Positions 1 through 7,900 are shown, numbered from the stretch's first letter. The stretch: DNA of 29,326 nucleotides from DASXTB01 sp036505615 (GCA_036505615.1 DASXTB010000306.1:1-29326), one strand, 5' to 3'. Notes: generated by a model from the sequence alone, not told the origin. A program made the numbers and translations.

Positions 1-672
1 CAGCGGTCCCACCTGACGGTGCATCGCTTTAATTGCGGCGCGCGCCGCCTCAGGGTAATCTTCCGCCTGCATGTATTTCCGGCTTCGCTCCGTCGACCAG
101 TATTTAAAGTCGGGCATGTAAATGTCCACAATGCCGTCCATCATTTCGATGCTCTCCAGTGAATCGTAGGCGCTGGTGTTGTAGACAATGGGGAGTAGAA
201 GACCTCGATCAATGGCCTTGACGATCGCCTCGATCACCTGCGGGGCCACATGCTCCGGGGTCACGAAATTGATGTTGTGGCAGCCGCGCCGCTGAAGTTC
301 CAGCATCATTCCGGCAATTTCTTCAGGGGAAGATCCGGGGGCTCGCCCGGCTTTGATCGCCTGGCTGATGTCGTAGTTCTGGCAAAAAACGCAGCGAAGG
401 TTGCAGTGCGAAAAGAAGATAGTCCCCGAGCCGTTCCATCCTCTCAAACAATCTTCTTCTCCAAAGTGCGGGAAGTAGCTGCCGACGACCGCATAGCGTC
501 CCGTCTTGCAGGCGGCCCATTTGTCCTCCAGGCGGTTGACTCCGCAATCGCGCGGGCAGGCGCGGCAGTCGGCCAGTGCGGCAACGGCGCGGTTAGCCCT
601 CTCCTGCAGGGCGGCCCGGCTGAGCTTTAGGTAAGCGGAACGAAATGACGCTGAAGTATCGGTTGAAATCAT
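1..672 (-). CDS. Radical SAM protein, PflX/COG1313-like (C-terminus off window)
   Basis: The frame runs open from an ATG at 672 to the left window edge, giving 224 visible residues with the C-terminus missing. The [4Fe-4S]/SAM motif CNLRCVFCQN (CX3CX2C) lies near residue 93. It is preceded by a Cys pair (CRACPRDC) around residue 36 and followed by PEHVAPQ, YNTSAYDS and DIYMPDFKYW. This order is typical of the uncharacterised 'pyruvate formate-lyase activating enzyme-like' Fe-S family (COG1313). Members resemble glycyl-radical activases but usually lack a partner glycyl-radical enzyme, so the substrate is unknown. The start is the first in-frame ATG after an in-frame stop. An AGGAGGA Shine-Dalgarno is present but sits 28 nt upstream, behind a hairpin (see the separate entry). 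A cytoplasmic enzyme is expected. Family assignment is confident; function is not. Confidence 0.88.
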   Translation of the reverse strand, partial: MISTDTSASFRSAYLKLSRAALQERANRAVAALADCRACPRDCGVNRLEDKWAACKTGRYAVVGSYFPHFGEEDCLRGWNGSGTIFFSHCNLRCVFCQNYDISQAIKAGRAPGSSPEEIAGMMLELQRRGCHNINFVTPEHVAPQVIEAIVKAIDRGLLLPIVYNTSAYDSLESIEMMDGIVDIYMPDFKYWSTERSRKYMQAEDYPEAARAAIKAMHRQVGPL

Positions 673-673
673 C

Positions 674-707
674 GTGCTATCTTCTAGGATAGCACACGGA
701 TCCTCCT
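674..707 (-). promoter_or_regulatory. Hairpin between Shine-Dalgarno and start codon of the radical SAM gene
   Basis: On the minus strand AGGAGGA (701-707) is followed by a perfect 8-bp inverted repeat, GTGCTATC / GATAGCAC (688-695 and 674-681) with a 6-nt loop. One base later comes the ATG at 672. The linear SD-to-start distance of 28 nt is too long for normal initiation. If the hairpin folds, the distance falls to about 6 nt. The same palindrome could instead be a repressor operator overlapping the start. The sequence is seen directly; the role is inferred. Confidence 0.4.
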
Positions 708-730
708 AGGGTAGTGGCGCACATTTCGGA

Positions 731-800
731 AGTGGAGAGACGGCCTGAGGGCCGTCTCAGGACCGCTTCCAGCGGCCTCTGGAGTTTCTACATTTTCTCA
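731..800. repeat. Three-module palindromic repeat unit (complete copy)
   Basis: Three modules follow one another. A: a palindrome GAGACGG...CCGTCTC (737-758). B: an imperfect palindrome ACCGCTTCCAGCGG. C: the word GGAGTTTCTACATTTTCT. The same modules recur in the island at 19882-20660, including a tandem array and an inverted copy. No ORF explains the sequence. The unit resembles a REP/BIME-type interspersed repeat, but no REP-associated transposase is in the window. Confidence 0.75.
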
Positions 801-840
801 TGCAGTGCGCCGCAAACCAGGGCGTCCGCGAAGCGCGCCA

Positions 841-1061
841 AGCCCCGGGAGGGGCGAAAGAATGTAAGCCCACAGCGTAAGCTGTGGGAAATAGTGATCC
901 TATCGATAAACAATTTAGCCCCGGGAGGGGCGAAAGAAATTTTTCTTCTTTCATTCTTCCTGCTGATTCTTTCGCCCCTGCCGGGGCTGGCGTGTTGTCA
1001 ATAACCTATAAATCCCACAGCTTACGCTGTGGGCTAACATTACGCCGCCCCTACCGGGGCT
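841..1061. repeat. Nested (concentric) palindromic element
   Basis: The outer arms are 841-888 and 1014-1061. Each contains AGCCCCGGGAGGGGCGAA or its near complement plus the palindrome CCCACAGCGTAAGCTGTGGG, in inverted order. Between them lies a second inverted pair, AGCCCCGGGAGGGGCGAAAG at 917-936 and its complement, with one mismatch, at 969-988. Every arm is itself a palindrome, so the element can fold as hairpins within a larger stem. It occupies most of the 470-bp gap between the radical SAM and Spy-like genes, both minus strand. No convincing gene is seen in this gap. Confidence 0.75.
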
Positions 1062-1142
1062 GCCTCAAATTCCATCTTATTTATTGAAAAACCATCAGCG
1101 GCCTTCTCCAAAAAGGTTTAAGGCCCAGCCGTCAATACCTGC

Positions 1143-1679
1143 CTAGTGGTGAATTTCCCCGCCGAACACACCCAGAGGTGGTCTGCCAGGACCGCCCGGT
1201 CCTCCCGGACCTGCCAGGGATCCCAACAATCGGGAGAGCCCCACGCTACCAATGCGCTTCAACAGCAAGCCTACTTGGTCATCATTGCTCTTGAGAACAG
1301 CCAGGACGTCAATTTCAAGCTTAGCTCTGTCCTTGAGATCCTTGCGGCTAACGTTGGCTTGCTCATTGGCGATGGAATCCGCCTGAGCCTGAGCGGTGGT
1401 GTTGTCTCCGTTAAGGATGGCAGCTTGGTAGGCCTGAAGAGCCGACTGAAGCGTGGTGTTCGGAGTCCCGGGCTGATGCGCGTTTCTAAATGCCGTGATC
1501 AGTGAATTGAGCTGCTGTTCTTGAGTCGCCGTTAGCGCCGGCGCGCTTGCTTCGCTGAGCGCATGTTTTAAGGGGACCAGAGGATCGCGCATGGGTCCCT
1601 GCTGCGCCAAAGCCGCAGCCAACAGTGAGCCAAAAAGCGAAACCGTTATGACGGTCAACCTGATGGAATTATTTTTCAC
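1143..1679 (-). CDS. Spy/CpxP-like secreted protein
   Basis: This is a 178-residue exported protein. The GTG at 1679 is chosen because AAAGGAG lies 8 nt upstream; the upstream ATG at 1712 has no such site. Residues 1-25 form a signal peptide (basic start, hydrophobic core, ALA before QQGPMRD). The mature part is helical and rich in Gln, Ala and Asn, with LTATQEQQLNSLITAFR resembling the LTxxQ motif of Spy/CpxP periplasmic chaperones. A low-complexity Gly/Pro stretch (GPGGPGGPGRPP) lies near the C-terminus. It is divergent from a sensor kinase/OmpR regulator pair, as cpxP is from cpxRA in E. coli, so a role in sensing or buffering misfolded envelope protein is inferred. Sequence similarity alone is weak; context carries much of the call. 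Confidence 0.65.
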   Translation of the reverse strand: MKNNSIRLTVITVSLFGSLLAAALAQQGPMRDPLVPLKHALSEASAPALTATQEQQLNSLITAFRNAHQPGTPNTTLQSALQAYQAAILNGDNTTAQAQADSIANEQANVSRKDLKDRAKLEIDVLAVLKSNDDQVGLLLKRIGSVGLSRLLGSLAGPGGPGGPGRPPLGVFGGEIHH

Positions 1680-1743
1680 GATATACACTCCTTTCCGTGT
1701 AACTGGCCTCATTGCCGGTTACAAAGAAATCCTAAGGGAGATC

Positions 1744-1792
1744 TCTATAATCGGTGGTTAAGCCCAAGTAAAGCTTTTGTTAAGGATGTAAA
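1744..1792. promoter_or_regulatory. Divergent promoter region with CpxR-like GTAAA box
   Basis: The 164-bp divergent region between the Spy-like gene and the kinase contains GTAAA (1768-1772), GTTAA (1779-1783) and GTAAA (1788-1792), a GTAAA-N6-GTTAA-N4-GTAAA arrangement. E. coli CpxR binds GTAAA-N(4-8)-GTAAA. A possible minus-strand promoter overlaps its edge: TTTACT (1767-1772), 17 nt, TATAGA (1744-1749), reading toward the Spy-like gene. A TACAAT hexamer at 1831-1836 lies just before the kinase ATG, which would make that mRNA nearly leaderless. The motif is seen; the regulator assignment is inferred. Confidence 0.4.
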
Positions 1793-1843
1793 ATTTCGTG
1801 CTGGCTGATCTCGTTCCCTAACCTCAGTGTTACAATCGCGGCG

Positions 1844-3694
1844 ATGGTCCGCTGGATACACAGAATTCCCCTGCTTCCCCTTATGGTCGGCGGGCTGCTG
1901 GCGCTGTTGGCCGTGCTTGCTGTTCTGCAGTATCGATGGACGGGAGAAGTTAGTGAAGCAGAGCTGCAGCGCATGCAAGCCAGCCTGCGTGAGCGTATTT
2001 CCCGCTTCACCCAGGATTTTGATAGCGAGCTGAGCCGCGCTTTTTCCAACTTCAACATCCAGATGGAACCCGTGGGGCAGCAGAATTTGGCTCACCCGCA
2101 AGAATGGGTGGAAGCGCAGTTTTCGCAGCGCTACTACCAGTGGATAATGACCGCTTCTTATCCCCGTCTTGTCAGCGACCTTTTCCTGATAGCGGCGGAC
2201 GAGAGCGGGCATGGCAGGTTGTTACGATTCGATCGCGAGACAAGCCGCCTCAACCCGGCCGATTGGCCGGCGGAATTCGGCGGCTTGCGCGCCAGGCTGG
2301 AGGAGCGATTCCACCGGCCGGAACCTGGAGTGGGTCCGCCGTTTCGGGGACCTTTCGATTTCATCGACGCGGAAATCCCGGCGCTGATCGCTCCGATGTT
2401 TCTGAGTCGCAGTTTCGGAAACGGACCGCCTTCGGCACCCTTGTTGAGCTGCTCAGTTGTCAGGCTGGACCGTCGTTATCTGGAGAAGGATTTCATTGAT
2501 ACCCTTGCCAGACGGTACTTCTTCAATCCCGATGGAGCGCAGGATTACGACCTGGCAATTGTCAGCCGCAGGGACCCGGAGAAGGTAATCTACCAGTCGG
2601 ACCGGGCGGATGAGTTGTTGCATTCGGCGGATGGCTCAGGAATTCTGCTGTCCCTCCATCCCGAGATGTTCCAGAACAATCCACGCGGCGGCCCGCGGGG
2701 GTGGGCGCCTGGTGCGCCGTTTGACCGGGACAGGCCGCATCCTGGTCCGGAGTTTCGACGCAATCCGGGACCGTTCAGGCCGCCGGGGCCAAACGCCAGG
2801 GACAACGGGCGCTGGCAACTAATGGTCAAGCATCGGGGCGGCTCCCTGGAATCGGTAGTGGCCTCCGCGCGCCACAGAAACCTTCTGATCAGCTTTGGCA
2901 TCCTGTTCTTGCTGGCATCGAGCATGGCTCTGATTGTTGTCTCCACGCAGCGCGCCCAACGGCTGGTAAAGCAGCAGATGGATTTTGTAGCCAGCGTCTC
3001 TCACGAATTGCACACCCCGCTGGCGGTTGTCTGCTCTGCCGGCGAGAACTTGGCCGATGGTGTGATCCATGACGCGCCTCAGGTGAGGCGATATGGAGAA
3101 TTAATCCGCAACGAAGGCCGGCGCTTGGCAAAGATGGTGGAACAGATACTGGAATTTTCCGGCATCCAGTCAGGACGGAGAATGTATCGGATGCGCCGTC
3201 AGGACATAGGCGAGCTGATTGAGAATGCCGAGGCTGCTTGCGAACCGCAGATACGAGAGCAAAACATCCATTTCGAGAAGGAGCTGCAGCCGAATCTGCC
3301 GGCAGTCCGTGCCGATGCTACAGCGTTGACCCATTCCATTCAAAATCTGCTGATCAATGGAATTAAGTATGGCGGCGGCAGCCGCTGGCTCAAACTTCGA
3401 GCGGTAGAAGGAGTGGGCAAGCGCGGCCCGGAAATACAAATCACTGTTGAAGACAGGGGGCCTGGTATTGCGCCGGCGGATCTGCCGCACATCTTCGAGC
3501 CGTTTTACCGTGGGCAGGGAGCCATCGCTGCTCAAATTCACGGCAACGGCTTGGGCTTGAGCCTGGTCAAGAATATCGTGGAAGCTCACGGCGGCAGTGT
3601 GAGCGTTGACAGTAAGCCCGGGCGAGGCAGTGCCTTCACGCTGCACCTGCCGGCACTGGCTGCCAGCGATGCTAATGAGAATGCAGCCGGCTGA
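1844..3694 (+). CDS. Membrane sensor histidine kinase
   Basis: This is a 616-residue inner-membrane kinase. TM1 spans about residues 10-30 and TM2 about 346-367, leaving an extracytoplasmic sensor of some 310 residues. The sensor ends in an unusual Pro/Arg/Gly-rich stretch (about 280-325, e.g. GPFRPPGPNARDNGRW). The HisKA domain carries SHELHTPL with the phospho-acceptor His387. The ATPase has an N-box (NLLINGIKYGG, about 501-511), a G1 box (VEDRGPGIAP, about 535) and a G2 box (HGNGLGLSLVKNIVEAHGG, about 566). No clear HAMP domain joins TM2 to HisKA. The kinase gene precedes the regulator gene (116-nt gap), the reverse of the usual order. It should phosphorylate the regulator at 3811-4497. 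The signal is unknown; the divergent Spy/CpxP-like neighbour suggests envelope stress. Confidence 0.93.
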   Translation: MVRWIHRIPLLPLMVGGLLALLAVLAVLQYRWTGEVSEAELQRMQASLRERISRFTQDFDSELSRAFSNFNIQMEPVGQQNLAHPQEWVEAQFSQRYYQWIMTASYPRLVSDLFLIAADESGHGRLLRFDRETSRLNPADWPAEFGGLRARLEERFHRPEPGVGPPFRGPFDFIDAEIPALIAPMFLSRSFGNGPPSAPLLSCSVVRLDRRYLEKDFIDTLARRYFFNPDGAQDYDLAIVSRRDPEKVIYQSDRADELLHSADGSGILLSLHPEMFQNNPRGGPRGWAPGAPFDRDRPHPGPEFRRNPGPFRPPGPNARDNGRWQLMVKHRGGSLESVVASARHRNLLISFGILFLLASSMALIVVSTQRAQRLVKQQMDFVASVSHELHTPLAVVCSAGENLADGVIHDAPQVRRYGELIRNEGRRLAKMVEQILEFSGIQSGRRMYRMRRQDIGELIENAEAACEPQIREQNIHFEKELQPNLPAVRADATALTHSIQNLLINGIKYGGGSRWLKLRAVEGVGKRGPEIQITVEDRGPGIAPADLPHIFEPFYRGQGAIAAQIHGNGLGLSLVKNIVEAHGGSVSVDSKPGRGSAFTLHLPALAASDANENAAG

Positions 3695-3707
3695 GCGTGC
3701 TTGAAAA

Positions 3708-3778
3708 GCCCGCTGTGTCCACTGTGTCCTTGGTCAAACAGCAATTCAACCACAAAGGACACCAAGGACACGGCGGGC
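3708..3778. repeat. Inverted repeat of the GTGTCC/GGACAC family
   Basis: The left arm GCCCGCTGTGTCC...GTGTCCTTGG (3708-3732) faces a right arm CCACAAAGGACACC...GGACACGGCGGGC (3750-3778). The pairing is imperfect but extensive, with a short spacer. It separates the kinase stop from the regulator start and may weaken read-through or adjust the kinase:regulator ratio. Related words occur at 11807-11854 and 14853-14916. Confidence 0.65.
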
Positions 3779-3810
3779 AAAAGGCTCGGGTCATTGGAAC
3801 AGAGTTCGCC

Positions 3811-4497
3811 ATGAATCATCGCATTCTTCTAATTGAGGATGAACCCGGCCTGGTTTTGACGCTGACCGACCGCCTGGGCCGCGACGGCTATGCGCTGGAA
3901 ACGGCACAGGATGGGGACACAGGTCTGGATCGGGCCACCAAGGGGACTTTCGATCTCATCATCCTGGACGTGATGCTTCCACGCAAGAACGGATTCGACA
4001 TTTGCCGGGACTTGCGCCAGCGAGGCATTACTACACCGATCCTGATGCTCACGGCGCGTGGACAGGTGACCGACAAGGTTATCGGTTTGAAGCTCGGAGC
4101 TGACGACTACCTGAGCAAGCCGTTCGAAATGATGGAACTCGAGGCACGCATTGAAGCACTGCTAAGGCGCGTCACTCCGGCGTCAAAAACGCCCTTAGAA
4201 ACATATCAGTTCGGCGCGGTCCATGTGGATTTCCGCCGGGCTGAAGTAACAAGGGACGGAAAACCGGTGGAGCTTTCAGCGCGCGAATTCCAACTGCTGC
4301 GTTATTTCATCGAGCATCGAGGAGCGACTCTTTCACGAAATGAACTGTTGGATGAGGTCTGGGGCTACGACGCCATGCCGGTGACGCGTACCGTAGATGT
4401 GCACGTCGCCTGGCTGCGCCAAAAGCTGGAGGCCAGCCCCGGCCACCCGCAGTATATTCTGACGGCTCATCGCCTGGGGTATAAGTTTGTAGGTTGA
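3811..4497 (+). CDS. OmpR/PhoB-family response regulator
   Basis: This 228-residue transcription factor starts at the ATG at 3811, where the receiver domain begins (MNHRILLIEDE). The open frame extends further upstream, but only through repeat DNA. Receiver residues are E9/D10 (acid pocket), D53 in LIILDVMLP (phospho-acceptor), T81 and K103 (LSKPFE). The C-terminal winged helix (about 130-228) has the expected LSAREFQLLRYFIEHRG, LLDEVWGY, TRTVDVHVAWLRQKLE and ILTAHRLGYKF. It is the cognate partner of the preceding kinase by position and probably binds DNA as a dimer. The GTAAA-type box between the Spy-like gene and the kinase is a plausible target. No strong Shine-Dalgarno is visible before the ATG. 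Confidence 0.94.
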   Translation: MNHRILLIEDEPGLVLTLTDRLGRDGYALETAQDGDTGLDRATKGTFDLIILDVMLPRKNGFDICRDLRQRGITTPILMLTARGQVTDKVIGLKLGADDYLSKPFEMMELEARIEALLRRVTPASKTPLETYQFGAVHVDFRRAEVTRDGKPVELSAREFQLLRYFIEHRGATLSRNELLDEVWGYDAMPVTRTVDVHVAWLRQKLEASPGHPQYILTAHRLGYKFVG

Positions 4498-4576
4498 TGC
4501 GGCTGGCGCATGAAGATGGGACTTAAGGGGAATGAACGACGGGGAACACTGGGAACACGGGGATTAAGAAGGCCAC

Positions 4577-4646
4577 GTAGGGGCGGCCCTGCGTGGCCGC
4601 CCGCACCACCATCGGCAAACGGGCGGCCACACAGGGCCGCCCCTAC
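4577..4646. repeat. GTAGGGGCGG...CCGCCCCTAC inverted repeat at convergent junction
   Basis: Arms of 27 bp at 4577-4603 and 4620-4646 match at 26 of 27 positions, with a 16-nt spacer. Each arm contains an internal imperfect palindrome. It lies between the convergent stops of the response regulator (plus) and glucose-6-phosphate dehydrogenase (minus), so it could act as a bidirectional transcription stop. No poly-T tract follows, so an intrinsic terminator is not proven. The same family recurs at 15700-15776 and in reduced form at 16881-16907. Confidence 0.75.
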
Positions 4647-4732
4647 GGTACGATCAATTGTCTCGCAGGTTCTCGGCGGCCAAGAATTGACGAAGCCGAG
4701 CGAACCGATATGTCGTATCCGCCGAAACGACT

Positions 4733-6301
4733 CTATCCATTCCCTTCCGATATAGAGCCGCCAATAGGGCGCCAGCGGTGGCCATTGCGGGCGACCAACT
4801 GATCTGCCGCCGCCGGACCGTTGCTGCCCGCCGCATAGTTGGGAAATTCAGCCGGCTTCTGGTTGGACCAGGCTTCTTCGATGGGAGTAATCAGTCGCCA
4901 CTGCGCTTCAACCTCGTCACGGCGAGTAAAGAGCATTGCGTCGCCCTGCATTGCATCCAGCAAAAGCGTTTCGTAGGCATCAGGCGAGCTCGCGCCGAAG
5001 CCCGTCTGGTAAGAAAAATCCATGTGGACCATCGCCGTATGCATCTCCGTACCGGGACGCTTTGCCCCAAACGTGATGGTGATGCCTTCGTCGGGCTGGA
5101 TTCGCAGCACGATCACGTTCGGCTCGATCCGGTCATGTGGCGTCCGCGCGAAGAGGGCCTGCGGTGTGCGCTTCAAGTGCACGGCTATTTCGGTAATCGG
5201 CCGTGCCAGCCGCTTGCCGGTGCGGAGGTAAAATGGCACGTCGGCCCAACGCCAGTTCTGTATGCGAAACTGAACGGCAGCGTAAGTCTCCGTTCCCGAA
5301 TCCCTGGGGACTCCTTGTTCATCTCTGTAGGCGGGCACGCGTGAGCCGTCAATCTCTCCCGCCCCGTACTGTCCCCGCACCGTCTGCTCGGCCACTTCCT
5401 CGGAGGTCATCGGATGGATTGAGCGCAGAACCTGGACTTTCTCTTCGCGCACAGAATCGGCATCGAATGCCACCGGAGGCTCCATCGCTGTTAGTGTCAA
5501 TAGCTGCAGCAGGTGATTGGCAACCATATCGCGCAGCGCTCCTGCCTCCTCGTAATACGCGGCACGATGCTCAACGCCCAGAGTCTCGGCCGCGGTGATC
5601 TCAATATAGTGGATGAAGTTTCGGTTCCAGACCGGTTCGAAGAGCAGATTGCCGAACCGAAAGACAAGAATGTTTTGCACAGTCTGCTTCCCCAGATAGT
5701 GGTCGATGCGATAAACCTGCTTCTCCTGAAACACGCTCGCGATAGCGGCGTTGAGGGAGCGGGCTGATTCCAGGTCGCGTCCGAAAGGCTTTTCTACTAT
5801 GATGCGCGACCAGTGTTTCTCTTCCGTGGCCAGGCCGGCAGCGCCCAGACCGCCGACAATGGCCGGCGCCAACGACGGCGGCGTAGAGAAGTAAAAGAGA
5901 CGGTTCGCGCTGGCATTCTCCTCCTGCTGCAGCGTTTCCAGGCGCGACCCAATCTGGCGGTAAACACCTTCGTCGTTCAGGTCGCCGGCTGCATAGTGCA
6001 GGCGCCGTCCGAATGCCTGCCACTCTTCATCGCTGGAGACGCCCATCTCTGCTGAAGGACTGCGGGCGCTGTCGCGCATTTGCGCGCGAAATTGGTCGTC
6101 ACTCATCTTGTCGCGGCCCACGCCGAGGATATGAAACTCCCCTGAGATGCGGCCTGCGCTCACCAAACGGTAAAGCGCAGGAAGGAGCTTGCGCTTCATC
6201 AGGTCGCCTTGCGCGCCGAAGATCACCATGATGCACGGGTCGCCCTGGGACTCCAGCGGCGGGGCCATCGAGATCGGCTTTGCTTGCACAACGACAGGCA
6301 T
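4733..6301 (-). CDS. zwf: Glucose-6-phosphate 1-dehydrogenase
   Basis: This 522-residue cytoplasmic enzyme oxidises glucose-6-phosphate to 6-phosphogluconolactone with NAD(P)+, the entry step of the oxidative pentose phosphate pathway. The N-terminal nucleotide-binding motif is GAQGDLMKRKLLPALY (29-44), followed by EKPFG (170-174). The substrate-binding and catalytic signature is RIDHYLGK (198-205), and YEEAGALRDMVANHLLQLL follows later. Length is near the usual 490-510 with a slightly longer N-terminus. The ATG at 6301 is preceded only by a weak AGGG; Met12 is the alternative and has no better site. The gene stands alone, with no gnd, pgl or tal next to it. It ends convergently with the response regulator across an inverted repeat. 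Confidence 0.96.
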   Translation of the reverse strand: MPVVVQAKPISMAPPLESQGDPCIMVIFGAQGDLMKRKLLPALYRLVSAGRISGEFHILGVGRDKMSDDQFRAQMRDSARSPSAEMGVSSDEEWQAFGRRLHYAAGDLNDEGVYRQIGSRLETLQQEENASANRLFYFSTPPSLAPAIVGGLGAAGLATEEKHWSRIIVEKPFGRDLESARSLNAAIASVFQEKQVYRIDHYLGKQTVQNILVFRFGNLLFEPVWNRNFIHYIEITAAETLGVEHRAAYYEEAGALRDMVANHLLQLLTLTAMEPPVAFDADSVREEKVQVLRSIHPMTSEEVAEQTVRGQYGAGEIDGSRVPAYRDEQGVPRDSGTETYAAVQFRIQNWRWADVPFYLRTGKRLARPITEIAVHLKRTPQALFARTPHDRIEPNVIVLRIQPDEGITITFGAKRPGTEMHTAMVHMDFSYQTGFGASSPDAYETLLLDAMQGDAMLFTRRDEVEAQWRLITPIEEAWSNQKPAEFPNYAAGSNGPAAADQLVARNGHRWRPIGGSISEGNG

Positions 6302-6343
6302 TCAAGGACCCTGAAAGAAACAACACACTTTGTTTTTATTGAA

Positions 6344-6371
6344 ATCTTATCCTGGCACGCAAAAACTTCAA
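6344..6371 (-). promoter_or_regulatory. Possible sigma-70 promoter for zwf
   Basis: Minus-strand TTGAAG (6366-6371), a 16-nt spacer and TAAGAT (6344-6349) lie about 43 nt upstream of the zwf ATG. They are inside the AT-rich divergent region shared with the TPR gene. The match to consensus is only moderate. Confidence 0.3.
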
Positions 6372-6457
6372 TTTCACCAAGCAAATTCCTTGTCATCGGG
6401 CGTAGAATAAGTTTCGAGCAAGCCGGTCTTCTCTACTGACCTACAAAGGTGGTCGAT

Positions 6458-7693
6458 ATGAGTAAGAAACTTTTCGCGTTCGCGATAATCTCCTTGCTGC
6501 TGACGGGTTATTCAGAATTGGCGGGCGCGCCACAGCAGCCTAAACCTCAGCCCGCCCCCGGCAATCCCACGGATTCGCCTGGAACCACCAGACAACCGCA
6601 GCCCAGCCCAAACAGTCGGCAACCCGCACAGCGCAGGCTTGAGCAGCCGATTTTCCTCTTCGGTAAAGTGGTGATCGAGGATGGCTCGCCGCTCCCCGAG
6701 CCGGTGGCAGTGGAACTGCTCTGTAACGGCCAGATTCGCATGAGGGTTTATTCTCAAAGCAAGGGGGACTTCAGCCTCGAAGTAGGCAGCAGGCAAAGCA
6801 CTCCTGTGTTCGACGCCAGTGCCGGCTCGACGGGAATCAGCGCCGGGGGCACTTCCCCTTTAGATACAGGGCTTGGCGGACCGGATTTCAGCGGCTCTCT
6901 GGGAAGAGTAGATTTAACCGGCTGCGAGCTTCGAGCGTCGCTTGTCGGTTTTCAGTCCAGCTCGATTTACCTGGGCTTCAGAAGAGCATTTGACCGGCCC
7001 GATGTGGGTGCGATCACTCTGCGCCGCCTGGCCGACGTTAAGGGAACCACAGTCAGCTTCAATTCGCTGGCAGCCCCGGAGAAAGCAAAAAAAGCTTACG
7101 AGAAAGCCACAAAGGAGTTAAGCAAGAAGAACCCCGACCGCCTCAAGGTCGCGCAAGAACTGGAAATTGCGGTCAAGGAGTACCCGGACTACGCGGCAGC
7201 GTGGACTCTTTTGGGGAGGAATCGATTAGCTCTCAAAGACAAGGAGGGCGCGCGGCAGGCGTTCACAAATTCGATGAAGGCCGATTCCAAATATATTGAT
7301 CCATACCTGGCGCTGGCCGCGCTGGAGATGGAGCAAGGCCACTGGGCGGAAATCGTCAAGCTGACAAACCAGATTCATGAGTTGAACCCCTATGTGATCC
7401 AGGCCCAATATCTAGGCGGGGTCGCCAATTACCAACTGGATCGACTGGATCAGGCTGAAAAATCTCTTCTGGCGGTCCAGCAAAGCAGTGACGGCCAACG
7501 CTACCCTTTTACACATTACATGCTTGGGGCGATCGAAGCCCGCCGAGGCGATTTTGCCTCCGCTGCTTTGGAATTCCGCCGCTTCTTAGAATTGAGACCG
7601 GATTCAGATACCACTGACCGCCTCAGCAAAATGCTGGCGGATTGGGAAGAGCGGGGGTTCATAAAAAAGGAGACTGCCGCGAAACAGAAGTGA
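6458..7693 (+). CDS. Secreted regulatory-domain + TPR protein
   Basis: This is a 411-residue exported protein. The ATG at 6458 is preferred over the in-frame GTG at 6449 because AAAGGTGG sits just upstream of it. Residues 1-24 form a signal peptide ending near LAGA; no lipobox Cys is present. A Pro/Gln-rich linker follows (about 25-65). Next is a beta-rich domain beginning FGKVVIEDGSPLPEPVAVEL (about 69-190), resembling the carboxypeptidase-regulatory-like domains common in Acidobacteriota. The C-terminal half (about 205-405) contains TPR-type helical repeats (e.g. AAWTLLGRNRLALKDKEGAR, THYMLGAIEARRGDFASA). Such proteins probably scaffold complexes at the cell envelope. No partner is evident; zwf is divergent. 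Confidence 0.75.
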   Translation: MSKKLFAFAIISLLLTGYSELAGAPQQPKPQPAPGNPTDSPGTTRQPQPSPNSRQPAQRRLEQPIFLFGKVVIEDGSPLPEPVAVELLCNGQIRMRVYSQSKGDFSLEVGSRQSTPVFDASAGSTGISAGGTSPLDTGLGGPDFSGSLGRVDLTGCELRASLVGFQSSSIYLGFRRAFDRPDVGAITLRRLADVKGTTVSFNSLAAPEKAKKAYEKATKELSKKNPDRLKVAQELEIAVKEYPDYAAAWTLLGRNRLALKDKEGARQAFTNSMKADSKYIDPYLALAALEMEQGHWAEIVKLTNQIHELNPYVIQAQYLGGVANYQLDRLDQAEKSLLAVQQSSDGQRYPFTHYMLGAIEARRGDFASAALEFRRFLELRPDSDTTDRLSKMLADWEERGFIKKETAAKQK

Positions 7694-7741
7694 ATGGTTG
7701 CGGAATGGCCAACCGTATCGTCGTCTCCTAAGACATGTATT

Positions 7742-7900
7742 TCAGCCCGTCGTTTTTCTAATCTCGTGATAAAACACGTCAATATCGATTTTACCAGACC
7801 ATTTCTTACGTACGGGCCTCTTCGCTGCCCAGTGGATGGCGTTGATGACCAGCCGCTGAAAGGCCTCAACTTTAAAATCATCCGGGTGTCCGAAGCCTAG
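7742..7900 (-). pseudogene. C-terminal relic resembling a ThuA-family protein
   Basis: Directly after the stop of the VWA gene, and in the same frame, 52 codons run to a second stop. They encode FGHPDDFKVEAFQRLVIN, then AIHWAAKRPVRKKWSGKIDI. The FxRLxxNAIxWAA pattern is that of the C-terminal end of ThuA-like (trehalose utilisation) proteins. No start codon, Shine-Dalgarno or N-terminal domain is present, so this is read as the tail of a lost gene that the VWA gene now abuts. The translation is direct; the family match is from memory and moderate. It fills the convergent gap to the TPR gene. Confidence 0.45.

Noticed and set aside
714..1087. Small plus-strand ORFs of 96 and 67 codons
   Set aside because: They lie entirely in the palindromic repeats and share no coding signal.
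3697..3810. N-terminal extension of the response regulator
   Set aside because: The extra codons lie in an inverted repeat and precede the start of a complete receiver domain at 3811.
7694..7900. 68-codon plus-strand ORF after the TPR gene
   Set aside because: No Shine-Dalgarno and no protein-like pattern; the opposite strand carries the ThuA-like relic, of which this is the shadow.
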